Below, piece by piece: positions 56,465-63,741 of a stretch of DNA of 64,000 nt. The position numbers were made by a program, and so were the translations under genes. Position 1 is the first letter of the stretch, and each line of letters opens with the position of its first letter. The notes under the pieces were generated by a model. The model was not told the DNA's origin. It saw nothing but the letters and a program-made list of their open reading frames with translations, and searched no databases. Source of the stretch: a virus; IMG/VR virus record IMGVR_UViG_3300050821_006606, positions 1 to 64,000 of that record. The stretch is one strand, 5' to 3'.

Positions 56465-56649
56465 GAATGGTGATAGTTCCCAATTGTGTGCGCGACGCGA
56501 TCGACGCAGCCCTGGATAAAGCTATCGCAGAGTGCCCAGGCGCACAGCGAGACAGGGAAATGCTGTTCGGTCAATTGTTGGACTATTTTGACGAGCATGG
56601 CGTTGTGCCGGATTTCCGGATTACGCCTCCGGCGGATGGCTCACGATGA
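56461..56649 (+). CDS. Small hypothetical protein
   Basis: 62 residues, helical (VRDAIDAALDKAIAECPGAQ, EMLFGQLLDYFDEHGVVPDF). Coupled at both ends by ATGA. Unknown. Confidence 0.74.
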   Translation: MRMVIVPNCVRDAIDAALDKAIAECPGAQRDREMLFGQLLDYFDEHGVVPDFRITPPADGSR

Positions 56650-56888
56650 GCGGCCTGACAAAAGAATGCCCTCACTGTGAGGAGGGCATCATCTGGCGTT
56701 CCCGCTACGGTGGGAATGACCCGGACACGCGGCCGGTCGGCTGTGAGCAGTGCGACGGCGAGGGTAATATGCCGATCTACTGCGAGGGCTGGCACAAGGA
56801 CGGCGACCACGAAGCGGTTGAGATCGTCGATGGGATGCCGGCTTGCGCGGTGCACGCGGCCGAATGGAAAGCCGAGGCGTCAACGTGA
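56646..56888 (+). CDS. Zinc-finger protein (DnaJ-type CxxC pairs)
   Basis: 80 residues. CPHCEEG and CEQCDGEG are DnaJ-like zinc-knuckle halves; YCEGWHKDGDHEAVEIVDGM follows. Overlaps both neighbours by 4 nt. Probably a small nucleic-acid or protein adaptor. Confidence 0.78.
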   Translation: MSGLTKECPHCEEGIIWRSRYGGNDPDTRPVGCEQCDGEGNMPIYCEGWHKDGDHEAVEIVDGMPACAVHAAEWKAEAST

Positions 56889-57121
56889 TCGTCAGGCAAC
56901 TCGACAGCTACTACTGGAATGGCGTCCGAGCGTGGCTCATTGCGGCTTATGACGAGCGTCGAAAGTTGATGGCGAGATACGCCAGTCTGGTCCGGCAGTC
57001 ACATCCCAATACCTTCGGGCAGGGACGATTGATCGAACTTAATCAAGAGTGGATTTCCCGACTTGAAGACGAATTCGATAAGCGGTCGGTGCCGCCTGAC
57101 GAAGCGAAGGAGACGACCTGA
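56885..57121 (+). CDS. Small hypothetical protein (GTG start)
   Basis: 78 residues; GTG gives GTGA with the previous stop. SYYWNGVRAWLIAAYDERRK and EWISRLEDEFDKRSVPPDEA: helical, charged. Unknown. Confidence 0.7.
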   Translation: MIVRQLDSYYWNGVRAWLIAAYDERRKLMARYASLVRQSHPNTFGQGRLIELNQEWISRLEDEFDKRSVPPDEAKETT

Positions 57122-57399
57122 TGGGCAAGCTGACCGCCGACGACATCCACGAAATTCTCCACGAGTTGAACGTGGCGAAAAACTGCCAGGCCTCAATCGA
57201 GAGGGTCAGCCCGAATTTACGAGCCCTCACCGATATGTCGGCGAACCATATCGATAAGGCGATCAGGCGGCTTCTCCGCGCCTCCTTGGCCGCCGTCGAG
57301 ATCGAAGAAGGTCCGCAGCCGATCGGCGCGATCGTCGACCCGATCCTGGAGCGGGCGCGGCGGCTGTCGCATGTTGAGGGACCGCTGACCAATGGCTGA
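57121..57399 (+). CDS. Hypothetical protein
   Basis: 92 residues, two helices (DDIHEILHELNVAKNCQASI, AIRRLLRASLAAVEIEEGPQ). Its ATG shares one base with the previous stop (TGATG) and it overlaps the next gene by 8 nt. Confidence 0.72.
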   Translation: MGKLTADDIHEILHELNVAKNCQASIERVSPNLRALTDMSANHIDKAIRRLLRASLAAVEIEEGPQPIGAIVDPILERARRLSHVEGPLTNG

Positions 57400-57700
57400 C
57401 CGTCATTTCCTGGAGCAACTCATGAAGCGCCTCGCCGATGAGGGGAAGCTGATTGAGGCCGGCTGGGTCGCGATGCGGCTTGCCGTAATCCCGCTCGATG
57501 CTCCGGCGATCCAACTCCAGGAAATGCGTCGAGCGTATATGCTTGGTGCCCAGCATCTGTTCACGAGCATGATGGGAATGCTCGATCCCGGTCCCGATGA
57601 GACGCCGGACGACATTCGGCGCATGGAATTGATCGCTCAGGAACTCGATACGTTCCGGGATGAAATGCTGATGGCCGCGAAGACCAAGGGAACCGCGTGA
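57392..57700 (+). CDS. Hypothetical helical protein
   Basis: 102 residues. FLEQLMKRLADEGKLIEAGW, then MRRAYMLGAQHLFTSMMGML and an acidic helical end. Before ERF; a short accessory protein is common there. Overlaps the ERF start by one base. Confidence 0.76.
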   Translation: MADRHFLEQLMKRLADEGKLIEAGWVAMRLAVIPLDAPAIQLQEMRRAYMLGAQHLFTSMMGMLDPGPDETPDDIRRMELIAQELDTFRDEMLMAAKTKGTA

Positions 57701-58563
57701 TGATCCACCTGACTGACAAAGATCCCAACGTGGTTGAGGCCGAGACGCTGCCGCCCGCTGCCCAGGACGTGGCCGTTCGGCAGGAAACTCCGATCGCTAC
57801 CTTGCCGCCGCAATCGACGATCGATTTCGGTAGCATCTTGGCCCAGATGCTCGAAAAATGCAGCGACCCACAATTCGACGAAAAGAAACTCGTCGTTATG
57901 ACGAATGTCGTCAGGGAATGGCGACAAGACGACGCGAAGCAATGGTTCGCTCGGGACATGGCCTCTGCGCAGGCCGAGATGCAGCCGGTAGTGCGCGCGG
58001 CGGAAGTCCAATTGGGCAAACCCGGCGAAAATAAAGGCAGCTACAAATACGCCGACATTTCCGATATCGACGAGATGCTTCGGCCGATCATGACCAAATA
58101 CGGTTTCTCGGTCACCTATGACCGCAAGCCACGCACAGGCGATGGCGGCGGCCTGGAAATCATCGGTACGCTCTGGCACCGCGGAGGGCATTCGATCACC
58201 GCGAGTTTTCCGCTAGCATTGGACAGCGGTCCAGGCCGCAGCAACGCACAGGCCGGAGGGAGCACAGACACCTACGGGCGTAAATACATCCTGCTCGGGT
58301 TTTTCAATGTCGTCCGTAAGAACGAGGATAATGATGGCACCGATACCGGCGGATCGAACCTCACCCGTGAGCAAGCCCTCGAAATCAAAACCCTGGTCGA
58401 TGAGGCCGAGGTCGACCCGAGATCGTGGTTCTCTGACATGCTCAGCTACGAGATCAAGCAGTACCTGGAAATCCACCAGGAGGATTTCATCCGGCTGAAG
58501 CGTGCGCTCATGAGCGTCCGCGACGCCAATGCCCGGGAACAAGCGGAGGGATTGAAGCTGTGA
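57700..58563 (+). CDS. erf: ERF-family single-strand annealing protein
   Basis: 287 residues from the ATG sharing a base with the previous stop (GTG one codon earlier is possible). SYKYADISDIDEMLRPIMTK, GFSVTYDRKPRTGDGG, then DSGPGRSNAQAGGSTDTYGR and KYILLGFFNVVRKNEDNDGT are the ERF core. The family anneals complementary strands, so with the exonuclease next door it makes a two-gene recombination system, used for repair and circularisation. Binding-ring oligomer expected. Confidence 0.92.
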   Translation: MIHLTDKDPNVVEAETLPPAAQDVAVRQETPIATLPPQSTIDFGSILAQMLEKCSDPQFDEKKLVVMTNVVREWRQDDAKQWFARDMASAQAEMQPVVRAAEVQLGKPGENKGSYKYADISDIDEMLRPIMTKYGFSVTYDRKPRTGDGGGLEIIGTLWHRGGHSITASFPLALDSGPGRSNAQAGGSTDTYGRKYILLGFFNVVRKNEDNDGTDTGGSNLTREQALEIKTLVDEAEVDPRSWFSDMLSYEIKQYLEIHQEDFIRLKRALMSVRDANAREQAEGLKL

Positions 58564-59306
58564 ACGATCTCCGCACACCGACATTCGTTTTCGATGTCGA
58601 ACAAGGCAGTGAGGAGTGGCGGCGCCTCCGCATGGGCAAGGCGACCGCCAGCAATTTCAATCGGATCGTGACCGAGGTAAAGGGCGAATACGCCTCTGGC
58701 GTAGATAAGTATGCCCGCGAGGTCGCGATCCAGCGGATGATCATGGAGGACACCGAGCAACCGAAAGACGGTCTGCGGTGGATTGAGCGCGGCAAAGTAC
58801 TCGAGCCAGATGCCGTGAAGCATTATGAAAAGGTGCGCGGTCGGACGACCAAGGCGATTGGCCTAGTGATTTCCGCCGATGGCGCCCGCGCTTGCTCACC
58901 GGACAGGATCAGCGCCGATCATCTTTGGGGCGTCGAGATAAAATGTCCCAGTGGTCCGGAGCATTTGGAATATATGGACGACGCCAAGAAGGGCGGTGCT
59001 GGTCCAGGTACGGCATACCGCTGGCAGGTTCTTGGCTCAATACTCGTCGCCGGCTTTGATGGCTGGTCGTTCGTCTCGTATCATCCCAATCTCCGCGAGG
59101 TGATCGTCACCTACAAGCGGGAGAACTTCGAAAAGGAGTTGAAGCTCCTGGATGACTGCCTGAACCGCTTCGAGGAGACCGTGCAGCGGTATTGTAACCT
59201 GATCCGCCGCGAGGGTTTCATCGACCCGCGGACGCAGACGCCGACCAGGGCCGAGGCCGAATGGGCGAAGTTGTTGGAAGCGGATCCGAATTTGTGGGCA
59301 CTATAG
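58560..59306 (+). CDS. YqaJ/lambda-type exonuclease
   Basis: 248 residues, GTG start overlapping ERF by 4 nt. QGSEEWRRLRMGKATASNFN is the family start; GKVLEPDAVKHYEKVRG, then ACSPDRISADHLWGVEIKCP with D and ExK of the PD-(D/E)xK site, and AYRWQVLGSILVAGFDGWSF follow. It resects 5' strands so that ERF can anneal. An ordinary family length. Confidence 0.93.
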   Translation: MNDLRTPTFVFDVEQGSEEWRRLRMGKATASNFNRIVTEVKGEYASGVDKYAREVAIQRMIMEDTEQPKDGLRWIERGKVLEPDAVKHYEKVRGRTTKAIGLVISADGARACSPDRISADHLWGVEIKCPSGPEHLEYMDDAKKGGAGPGTAYRWQVLGSILVAGFDGWSFVSYHPNLREVIVTYKRENFEKELKLLDDCLNRFEETVQRYCNLIRREGFIDPRTQTPTRAEAEWAKLLEADPNLWAL

Positions 59307-59310
59307 CCTG

Positions 59311-59487
59311 ATGGCCAGCGACATCATCGACATCGCCGGAGAGATCCACGGCGAGACGGACAAAGCCTATCGGTTCCATGATGGCGTTCGGACCGTTTGG
59401 TTGCCCAAGAACCAGTGTGAATGGGACGCTGACAACAAGACCATGGCGATGCCCGAATGGTTGGCTCAGGAGAAGGAATTGATTTGA
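59311..59487 (+). CDS. 58-aa hypothetical protein
   Basis: MASDIIDIAGEIHGETDKAY, then RFHDGVRTVWLPKNQCEWDA: compact beta protein. Its stop shares a base with the SSB start (TGATG) and the start is four bases after the exonuclease gene. I recall small proteins of this type between recombination and SSB genes in phages. Confidence 0.75.
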   Translation: MASDIIDIAGEIHGETDKAYRFHDGVRTVWLPKNQCEWDADNKTMAMPEWLAQEKELI

Positions 59488-59930
59488 TGGCCACTTCACT
59501 CAATAAGGTCTGCTTGCTCGGGAATGTCGGAAAAGATCCCGAGATCAGGAACACCCAAAACGGCAATCAGATCGCCAATCTCACCTTGGCTACCTCGGAA
59601 TCCTGGAAGGAAAAATCCTCGGGCGAGCGCAAAGAGCGCACTGAATGGCATAAAATTACCGTTTGGAACCAGCACCTGATCCCGGTGATCGAGAAGTACG
59701 TGAAGAAGGGATCGAAGCTCTACATCGAGGGCACGCTTCAGACCCACAAGTGGCAGGCCCAGGACGGCACCGAGCGCTATACGACCGAGGTGGTGCTCAA
59801 CAATTTCGGAGGCGTCCTGCTCCTGCTGTCCGATTCCCGTGGCGGAGGTTCATCCGAACCGTCCGCCCGAGCGCCGGCCAAGAACGAGAAGCAGCGATAC
59901 GATGATCTCGACGAAGAAATCCCATTTTAG
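59487..59930 (+). CDS. ssb: Single-stranded DNA-binding protein
   Basis: 147 residues. SLNKVCLLGNVGKDPEIRNT, NLTLATSESWKEK, TEWHKITVWNQHLIPVIEKY and KGSKLYIEGTLQTHKW are the OB fold. A short disordered linker follows and the end DDLDEEIPF is the acidic tip that binds partner proteins. The start is fixed by TGATG coupling. Confidence 0.95.
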   Translation: MATSLNKVCLLGNVGKDPEIRNTQNGNQIANLTLATSESWKEKSSGERKERTEWHKITVWNQHLIPVIEKYVKKGSKLYIEGTLQTHKWQAQDGTERYTTEVVLNNFGGVLLLLSDSRGGGSSEPSARAPAKNEKQRYDDLDEEIPF

Positions 59931-59940
59931 GGGGTTGCTG

Positions 59941-60324
59941 ATGGTCGCCTATTCATTCAAGCAGCAATTCGTCGAGCCGATCCGCTCTGGGAGCAAGCGG
60001 CAAACGATCCGGGCCGACCGCAAACGCCATGCGCGCCCCGGCGAAAGCATCAGTCTTTACACCGGGATGCGGACGAAACACTGCAAGCTGATCGGCGTGG
60101 CGGAATGTATCGCCGTCGAGCCTATCAGGATGATCCTCGGCCCCCTTGGGTCGGTCGAAATCTCAGGCATCGAATGGTCTGGCACACTGGACCAGTTCGC
60201 CCAGACCGATGGATTTCAGAAGTGGGATGATCTGCTCTATTTCTGGGAGTTGAACCACGCTGAGTTGTCCGATTTCAGCGGACAACTGATCCGTTGGGAC
60301 AAGTTTGACCCATGGAAGTCGTGA
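59941..60324 (+). CDS. ASCH-domain protein
   Basis: 127 residues from ATG 59941. SFKQQFVEPIRSGSKRQTIR, then PGESISLYTGMRTKHCKLIG and a WELNHAELSDFSGQLIRWDK end: ASCH (PUA-like) fold, thought to bind RNA or modified nucleotides. GGGGTTGCTG lies before the start. Some ASCH proteins are RNases or RNA-modification readers; role here unknown. Confidence 0.82.
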   Translation: MVAYSFKQQFVEPIRSGSKRQTIRADRKRHARPGESISLYTGMRTKHCKLIGVAECIAVEPIRMILGPLGSVEISGIEWSGTLDQFAQTDGFQKWDDLLYFWELNHAELSDFSGQLIRWDKFDPWKS

Positions 60325-60419
60325 TCACCGTCCTCGCCTCGCCGTTCGGCATTCTCCCGGCGGCGATTTTGGTGCTGCTGGTGATGCTGCCGTTTCTCAG
60401 AGACAGGAGCGCCGGATGA
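60312..60419 (+). CDS. 35-aa membrane peptide
   Basis: MEVVITVLASPFGILPAAIL then VLLVMLPFLRDRSAG: one membrane segment and a basic tail. It overlaps the ASCH gene end by 13 nt and ends by ATGA overlap with the next gene. Confidence 0.62.
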   Translation: MEVVITVLASPFGILPAAILVLLVMLPFLRDRSAG

Positions 60420-60745
60420 CATCGGGACATGATGATCCGGACCATTCGGTCCCTCCCTACGGCGCCGATCTCCTTACGCCATCTTCTGCCGTGTGCCGCG
60501 CGATGGCCAGATTCCATCGCGCACTGGCCCGTCGAGCCATGAGCCGCCAGGATTTTACGAGTGTTTCTCAGGAACTTCGTTGCGCCGCTCTCTGGGACGG
60601 CGCCGCCGCCAAAGCATCTACCGATGCAGCAGCCTCGGCAACTCCATCGGAGCCAGCGCCGTCCCGCCCTGAACGCCCTTACCGAACGCGGTCAGCAAAT
60701 CAAGCACCTGCTGAGCCTGCGCGATCTTCGGCAGGAACTGCTTGA
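60416..60745 (+). CDS. Hypothetical protein, end overlaps opposite gene
   Basis: 109 residues from ATG 60416 (ATGA). First half normal (AVCRAMARFHRALARRAMSR); from about residue 65 it is Ala/Ser/Pro/Arg low-complexity. The last 128 bases overlap the converging signal-peptide gene on the other strand, so its C-terminus may be a read-through with little function. Confidence 0.55.
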   Translation: MTSGHDDPDHSVPPYGADLLTPSSAVCRAMARFHRALARRAMSRQDFTSVSQELRCAALWDGAAAKASTDAAASATPSEPAPSRPERPYRTRSANQAPAEPARSSAGTA

Positions 60746-61103
60746 GTTTCGGATCGGCACCCGGCGCGTTCACGGCATCGTTCGCCGCTTTCACGGCACT
60801 CTGGAGAAAGCCCTCGATCTGCTGGACGAGCGGCAGCGCCTGGAGTTGCGTCATCGTCGGAACCATGTCAGCGAACACCGCCGCCGCCGAGTTGAGATAG
60901 GGTGTGACGATGGCGACCAGAGGTGCCGCGGCCGGAACCGCGATGGCCATGCCAGCGACCAGGACATCGAGTAGCGGCATGACGAACTGAATGCCATTGA
61001 ACACCGCGAGCACGGCGGGAACGACCGCGCCGGTCACGCAAGCGGCGACGGCGATGACTGGAGCGATCAAGGCCGAGGTGGCGAGCAATCCGCGACGGTT
61101 CAT
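60618..61103 (-). CDS. Signal-peptide or lipoprotein-like helical protein
   Basis: 161 residues from ATG 61103 with AAGGA 8 nt upstream. Residues 1-22 (MNRRGLLATSALIAPVIAVA) with AC at 21-22 look like a signal peptide or lipobox (AVAAC). Then hydrophobic helices (MPLLDVLVAGMAIAVPAAAP, PLVAIVTPYLNSAAAVFADM) and a helical tail. Possibly an envelope protein, superinfection-exclusion or lysis accessory; context next to lysis-like genes supports that weakly. Confidence 0.7.
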   Translation of the reverse strand: MNRRGLLATSALIAPVIAVAACVTGAVVPAVLAVFNGIQFVMPLLDVLVAGMAIAVPAAAPLVAIVTPYLNSAAAVFADMVPTMTQLQALPLVQQIEGFLQSAVKAANDAVNAPGADPKLKQFLPKIAQAQQVLDLLTAFGKGVQGGTALAPMELPRLLHR

Positions 61104-61182
61104 CTGTTTGATCCTTGCGTTGGAGTCCGGATACGGCCAATAGATGGGAACCCGAAATTCCGCAACACGAGAGAAACGCCAG

Positions 61183-61968
61183 ATGGAACGCACCTTGAGA
61201 CTGGGCCGAAACCCAACGCGATGGACGACGCAGAACCTTCGCAAAGCGCACCGTATCCAGATGACGATGAACGCATTGCCACCGCCGCCAGCGGTCTCCG
61301 CCGACTTCATGGCGGCTGTGTTCAGGCATACCAAGGGGAACTGGGGAATGTTCCTCAATGACCAACTCGGCGACTGCGTTCCCGCCGACACTGGCCATGA
61401 ACTGATGTTGCGAACCGCCAACACGGGAGTATTCCTGCGGCCAACAAACAACGATATCCTCAAACTGTATGAGGCGGTCGGCAAATACGTCCCTGGCGAT
61501 CCAGCGACCGATCAGGGTTGTGAAGAAGGCGCCATGTGCCAGTACATGGTGGACACGGGCCTGCTCGGCCATAAGTCGATCGACTACGCGGCCATCGCTA
61601 CCGTCGTTATTGACACAGCCGCTATTACCCGCATTAAGTGGGGTATTCAGTTGTTCGGTTGCGTGCGCCTTGGCGTGAACCTGCCACAATCGGCCGAGGA
61701 TCAGTTCAACGCCGGCCAGGAATGGACCGTCAGCGGCGATGCGACGATCCTCGGCGGCCATGGTATCCCAGCGGTCAAATACGATACCGAAGGAGTGTGG
61801 CTCGTCACCTGGGGGAAGCGGATCAAGGCATCCTGGCAATGGCTGATGACATACGGCGAGGAAGCCTGGGGCGAGATTTATCCCGACTTCATCCGCTCAA
61901 ACGGCCTTTCGCCCGACGGGTTCAGTCTGGCGCAACTCATCGCCGATCTGAAAGAGATAGCCCGCTAA
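61183..61968 (+). CDS. Papain-like cysteine protease-fold protein
   Basis: 261 residues from ATG 61183; an ATG 13 codons upstream is possible. FLNDQLGDCVPADTGHELML places Q61 and C65 as oxyanion and nucleophile; ILGGHGIPAVKYD holds H193; WLVTWGKRIKASW gives the last polar position. This arrangement fits a C1/papain-like fold found in phage and host proteins of unknown role. Faces the lysozyme-holin gene and overlaps it by 4 nt at its end (convergent). May cleave peptide cross-links or a host protein. Confidence 0.75.
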   Translation: MERTLRLGRNPTRWTTQNLRKAHRIQMTMNALPPPPAVSADFMAAVFRHTKGNWGMFLNDQLGDCVPADTGHELMLRTANTGVFLRPTNNDILKLYEAVGKYVPGDPATDQGCEEGAMCQYMVDTGLLGHKSIDYAAIATVVIDTAAITRIKWGIQLFGCVRLGVNLPQSAEDQFNAGQEWTVSGDATILGGHGIPAVKYDTEGVWLVTWGKRIKASWQWLMTYGEEAWGEIYPDFIRSNGLSPDGFSLAQLIADLKEIAR

Positions 61969-62789
61969 GTCGACAAGCCGAATTTCACGACCAGGGCGTG
62001 CACGCCGATACCAAGCAAGACGCCGAAAGCGCCGACGACATCTGACGGCACAACGACATGGAACAGACCCAGGAGCCACACCAGGATCACCACGAGCGCA
62101 CCGGCGGCCGTGTAGGAGCCGGCCGCCGTTGCCTGGTTGGCCGGGCTGCTTGAAACCAACGGCGGTGCTGAAGGAGGCGCCTCGGCCACCATCGCGAAAC
62201 GTGAATTGTGACCGGGCGCGGCGGGCGCTGTTGGATTGGCCGGTGGCGGCTCTTGATGGGTTTTCTCGTAAGCTGTCCAGGCAGCGACCGCCTGCGGATA
62301 CACCGCCGACCAGCGTTCCCGGGCCTCCACCGCGCGCTGCCCGCCTTCAGTGACCGCTCCGGGCCGCCATACTCGTACATAGGTTTCCCATGCGGCCTCT
62401 TCGTCGCCGATCGCCGGTAAAGCTCTGGGATTCGCCCAGAGGTCGAGCCGGGCCAGTCCGGCAGCGAGATCGGGCGATCCCATAATGCGCTGGTAAATCA
62501 CCGGGCCAGTCGGCTGGAGATATATCATCCGGCAAAGGGTGTGGAGCATTTCTCCGGTCGCCTTCGACGCCAACAACTCGGCGCAGGTTTCCGGCTCGAA
62601 TTGCCAAGGTCCGCGGCCAGGACCTCCGCCGATTTGCTCGATGTTACGCCAGCCGGTCTCCTGTCCTGCCATCGCCAATAATTGGACCATCGCCGGTCCG
62701 GAGAATGGCGCGTGCCAACCCGGGAAGGCGGCAACTCGTCCGGCGGCTGGAGCGAGATAGTCTCGGAGAAAATCGAAAGCGTTGTTCAT
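61965..62789 (-). CDS. Lysozyme-like domain fused to holin-like membrane tail
   Basis: 274 residues. The first 170 residues look like a lysozyme/transglycosylase fold: SGPAMVQLLAMAGQETGWRN has catalytic E44 candidate and QIGGGPGRGPWQFEPETCAE follows. A Pro/Ala linker (about 178-220) leads to TM1 (about 228-246, GALVVILVWLLGLF) and TM2 (about 250-270) with a basic end, like a two-span holin. An enzyme with a C-terminal holin-like module is unusual; see the finding. Overlaps the RHH gene by 4 nt. Confidence 0.78.
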   Translation of the reverse strand: MNNAFDFLRDYLAPAAGRVAAFPGWHAPFSGPAMVQLLAMAGQETGWRNIEQIGGGPGRGPWQFEPETCAELLASKATGEMLHTLCRMIYLQPTGPVIYQRIMGSPDLAAGLARLDLWANPRALPAIGDEEAAWETYVRVWRPGAVTEGGQRAVEARERWSAVYPQAVAAWTAYEKTHQEPPPANPTAPAAPGHNSRFAMVAEAPPSAPPLVSSSPANQATAAGSYTAAGALVVILVWLLGLFHVVVPSDVVGAFGVLLGIGVHALVVKFGLST

Positions 62790-62968
62790 TGGGGTGGTTT
62801 CCTTGTCTTCAAAAGTTCATCTCGTCGGATGCTGATGAGAAGGTCGATCGCCACGCGGACCATATCCGGTCGGGTTTCTCCCAGGAGGAGGTTAGCATCG
62901 ATTTCCGCACGTTTGCCCGCTGGCAATCGGACATACAGGGCTTCCGTGTGAGCATTGTCTCGTGCCAT
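62786..62968 (-). CDS. 60-aa ribbon-helix-helix regulator
   Basis: HTEALYVRLPAGKRAEIDAN, then TRPDMVRVAIDLLISIRRDE: strand-helix-helix of the RHH type. It lies at the divergence with the sulfotransferase gene (80 bases away) and in one unit with the lysozyme-like gene, so it may time lysis genes (inference). Confidence 0.85.
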   Translation of the reverse strand: MARDNAHTEALYVRLPAGKRAEIDANLLLGETRPDMVRVAIDLLISIRRDELLKTRKPPQ

Positions 62969-63048
62969 CGTCGCGCCCTACCGCATTCTGATATCGCGCC
63001 GCAAGACCGTTCGTGTTACTCGAAATGCGCCGCGAACGAGGGAATCGG

Positions 63049-63741
63049 GTGACATCATTTATCATTTGGAGCGCTGCCCGGTCAGGCAGCATCAATCTGT
63101 GCGATGCTCTTGGCGCGGAAAGCGAGCCGTTCAATCCCTGGCCGCCGAAGGCTAAACTCGCTGATATCTATCTGAACTGGCCCAAATCGGCCGACCACTT
63201 GGAACAGCTTTGTGAGGCGGGTTATTGCCTGAAGCACCTTCCAGAAGGCTTCGGTGATGATTTCAACGTCGGTTTGGCCCGGATCGCCAGCCGGCATGGT
63301 TACCGCCACATTCATCTGGTCCGTCGTGATGAACTCGCCAGACTGGTGAGCCGCGGCATCGCCATGCAAACCAACGCGTGGATCCCGGCGAAGGCCAAAG
63401 CGAAATTCGCTGAGCTTCGGGAAGGCCGAAAGAAACTGGCTCCGCTCGATGTCGACGAAGCCATGCGCAACACCCTCAGGGTGCGACGGGCGTGGAACAC
63501 GATCGCGCCGCATCTGGGCCCGACAAGGATGATGCTGCATGAACATCTGACCTCGCGGAACGTGACTATCCGCCATGCTACCCTGCTTGAATTAATCGAT
63601 TTCCTTGAACTTCCCTATGGCTGGATCGTCCGCCTCAAAACCGCCATGCGCGACGGCGGCCAACGAAGCGAGCAGGTCTGGGACTTGGTGCCGAATATCG
63701 CCGAAATGAGAGCCGCGCTGTTGAGAGAGGGTCTACTGTGA
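63049..63741 (+). CDS. Sulfotransferase-like protein
   Basis: 230 residues from GTG 63049 with GAGGGA before it; a longer frame from 63013 is possible. FIIWSAARSGSINLCDALGA is a 5'-phosphosulfate (PAPS) loop-type motif, and HIHLVRRDELARLVSRGIAM followed by QTNAW is the 3'-phosphate motif of Stf0-like sulfotransferases. These enzymes move sulfate from PAPS to sugars, lipids or peptides. A phage enzyme could alter host surface glycans or the virion. It starts a plus-strand pair with the next gene. Confidence 0.75.
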   Translation: MTSFIIWSAARSGSINLCDALGAESEPFNPWPPKAKLADIYLNWPKSADHLEQLCEAGYCLKHLPEGFGDDFNVGLARIASRHGYRHIHLVRRDELARLVSRGIAMQTNAWIPAKAKAKFAELREGRKKLAPLDVDEAMRNTLRVRRAWNTIAPHLGPTRMMLHEHLTSRNVTIRHATLLELIDFLELPYGWIVRLKTAMRDGGQRSEQVWDLVPNIAEMRAALLREGLL

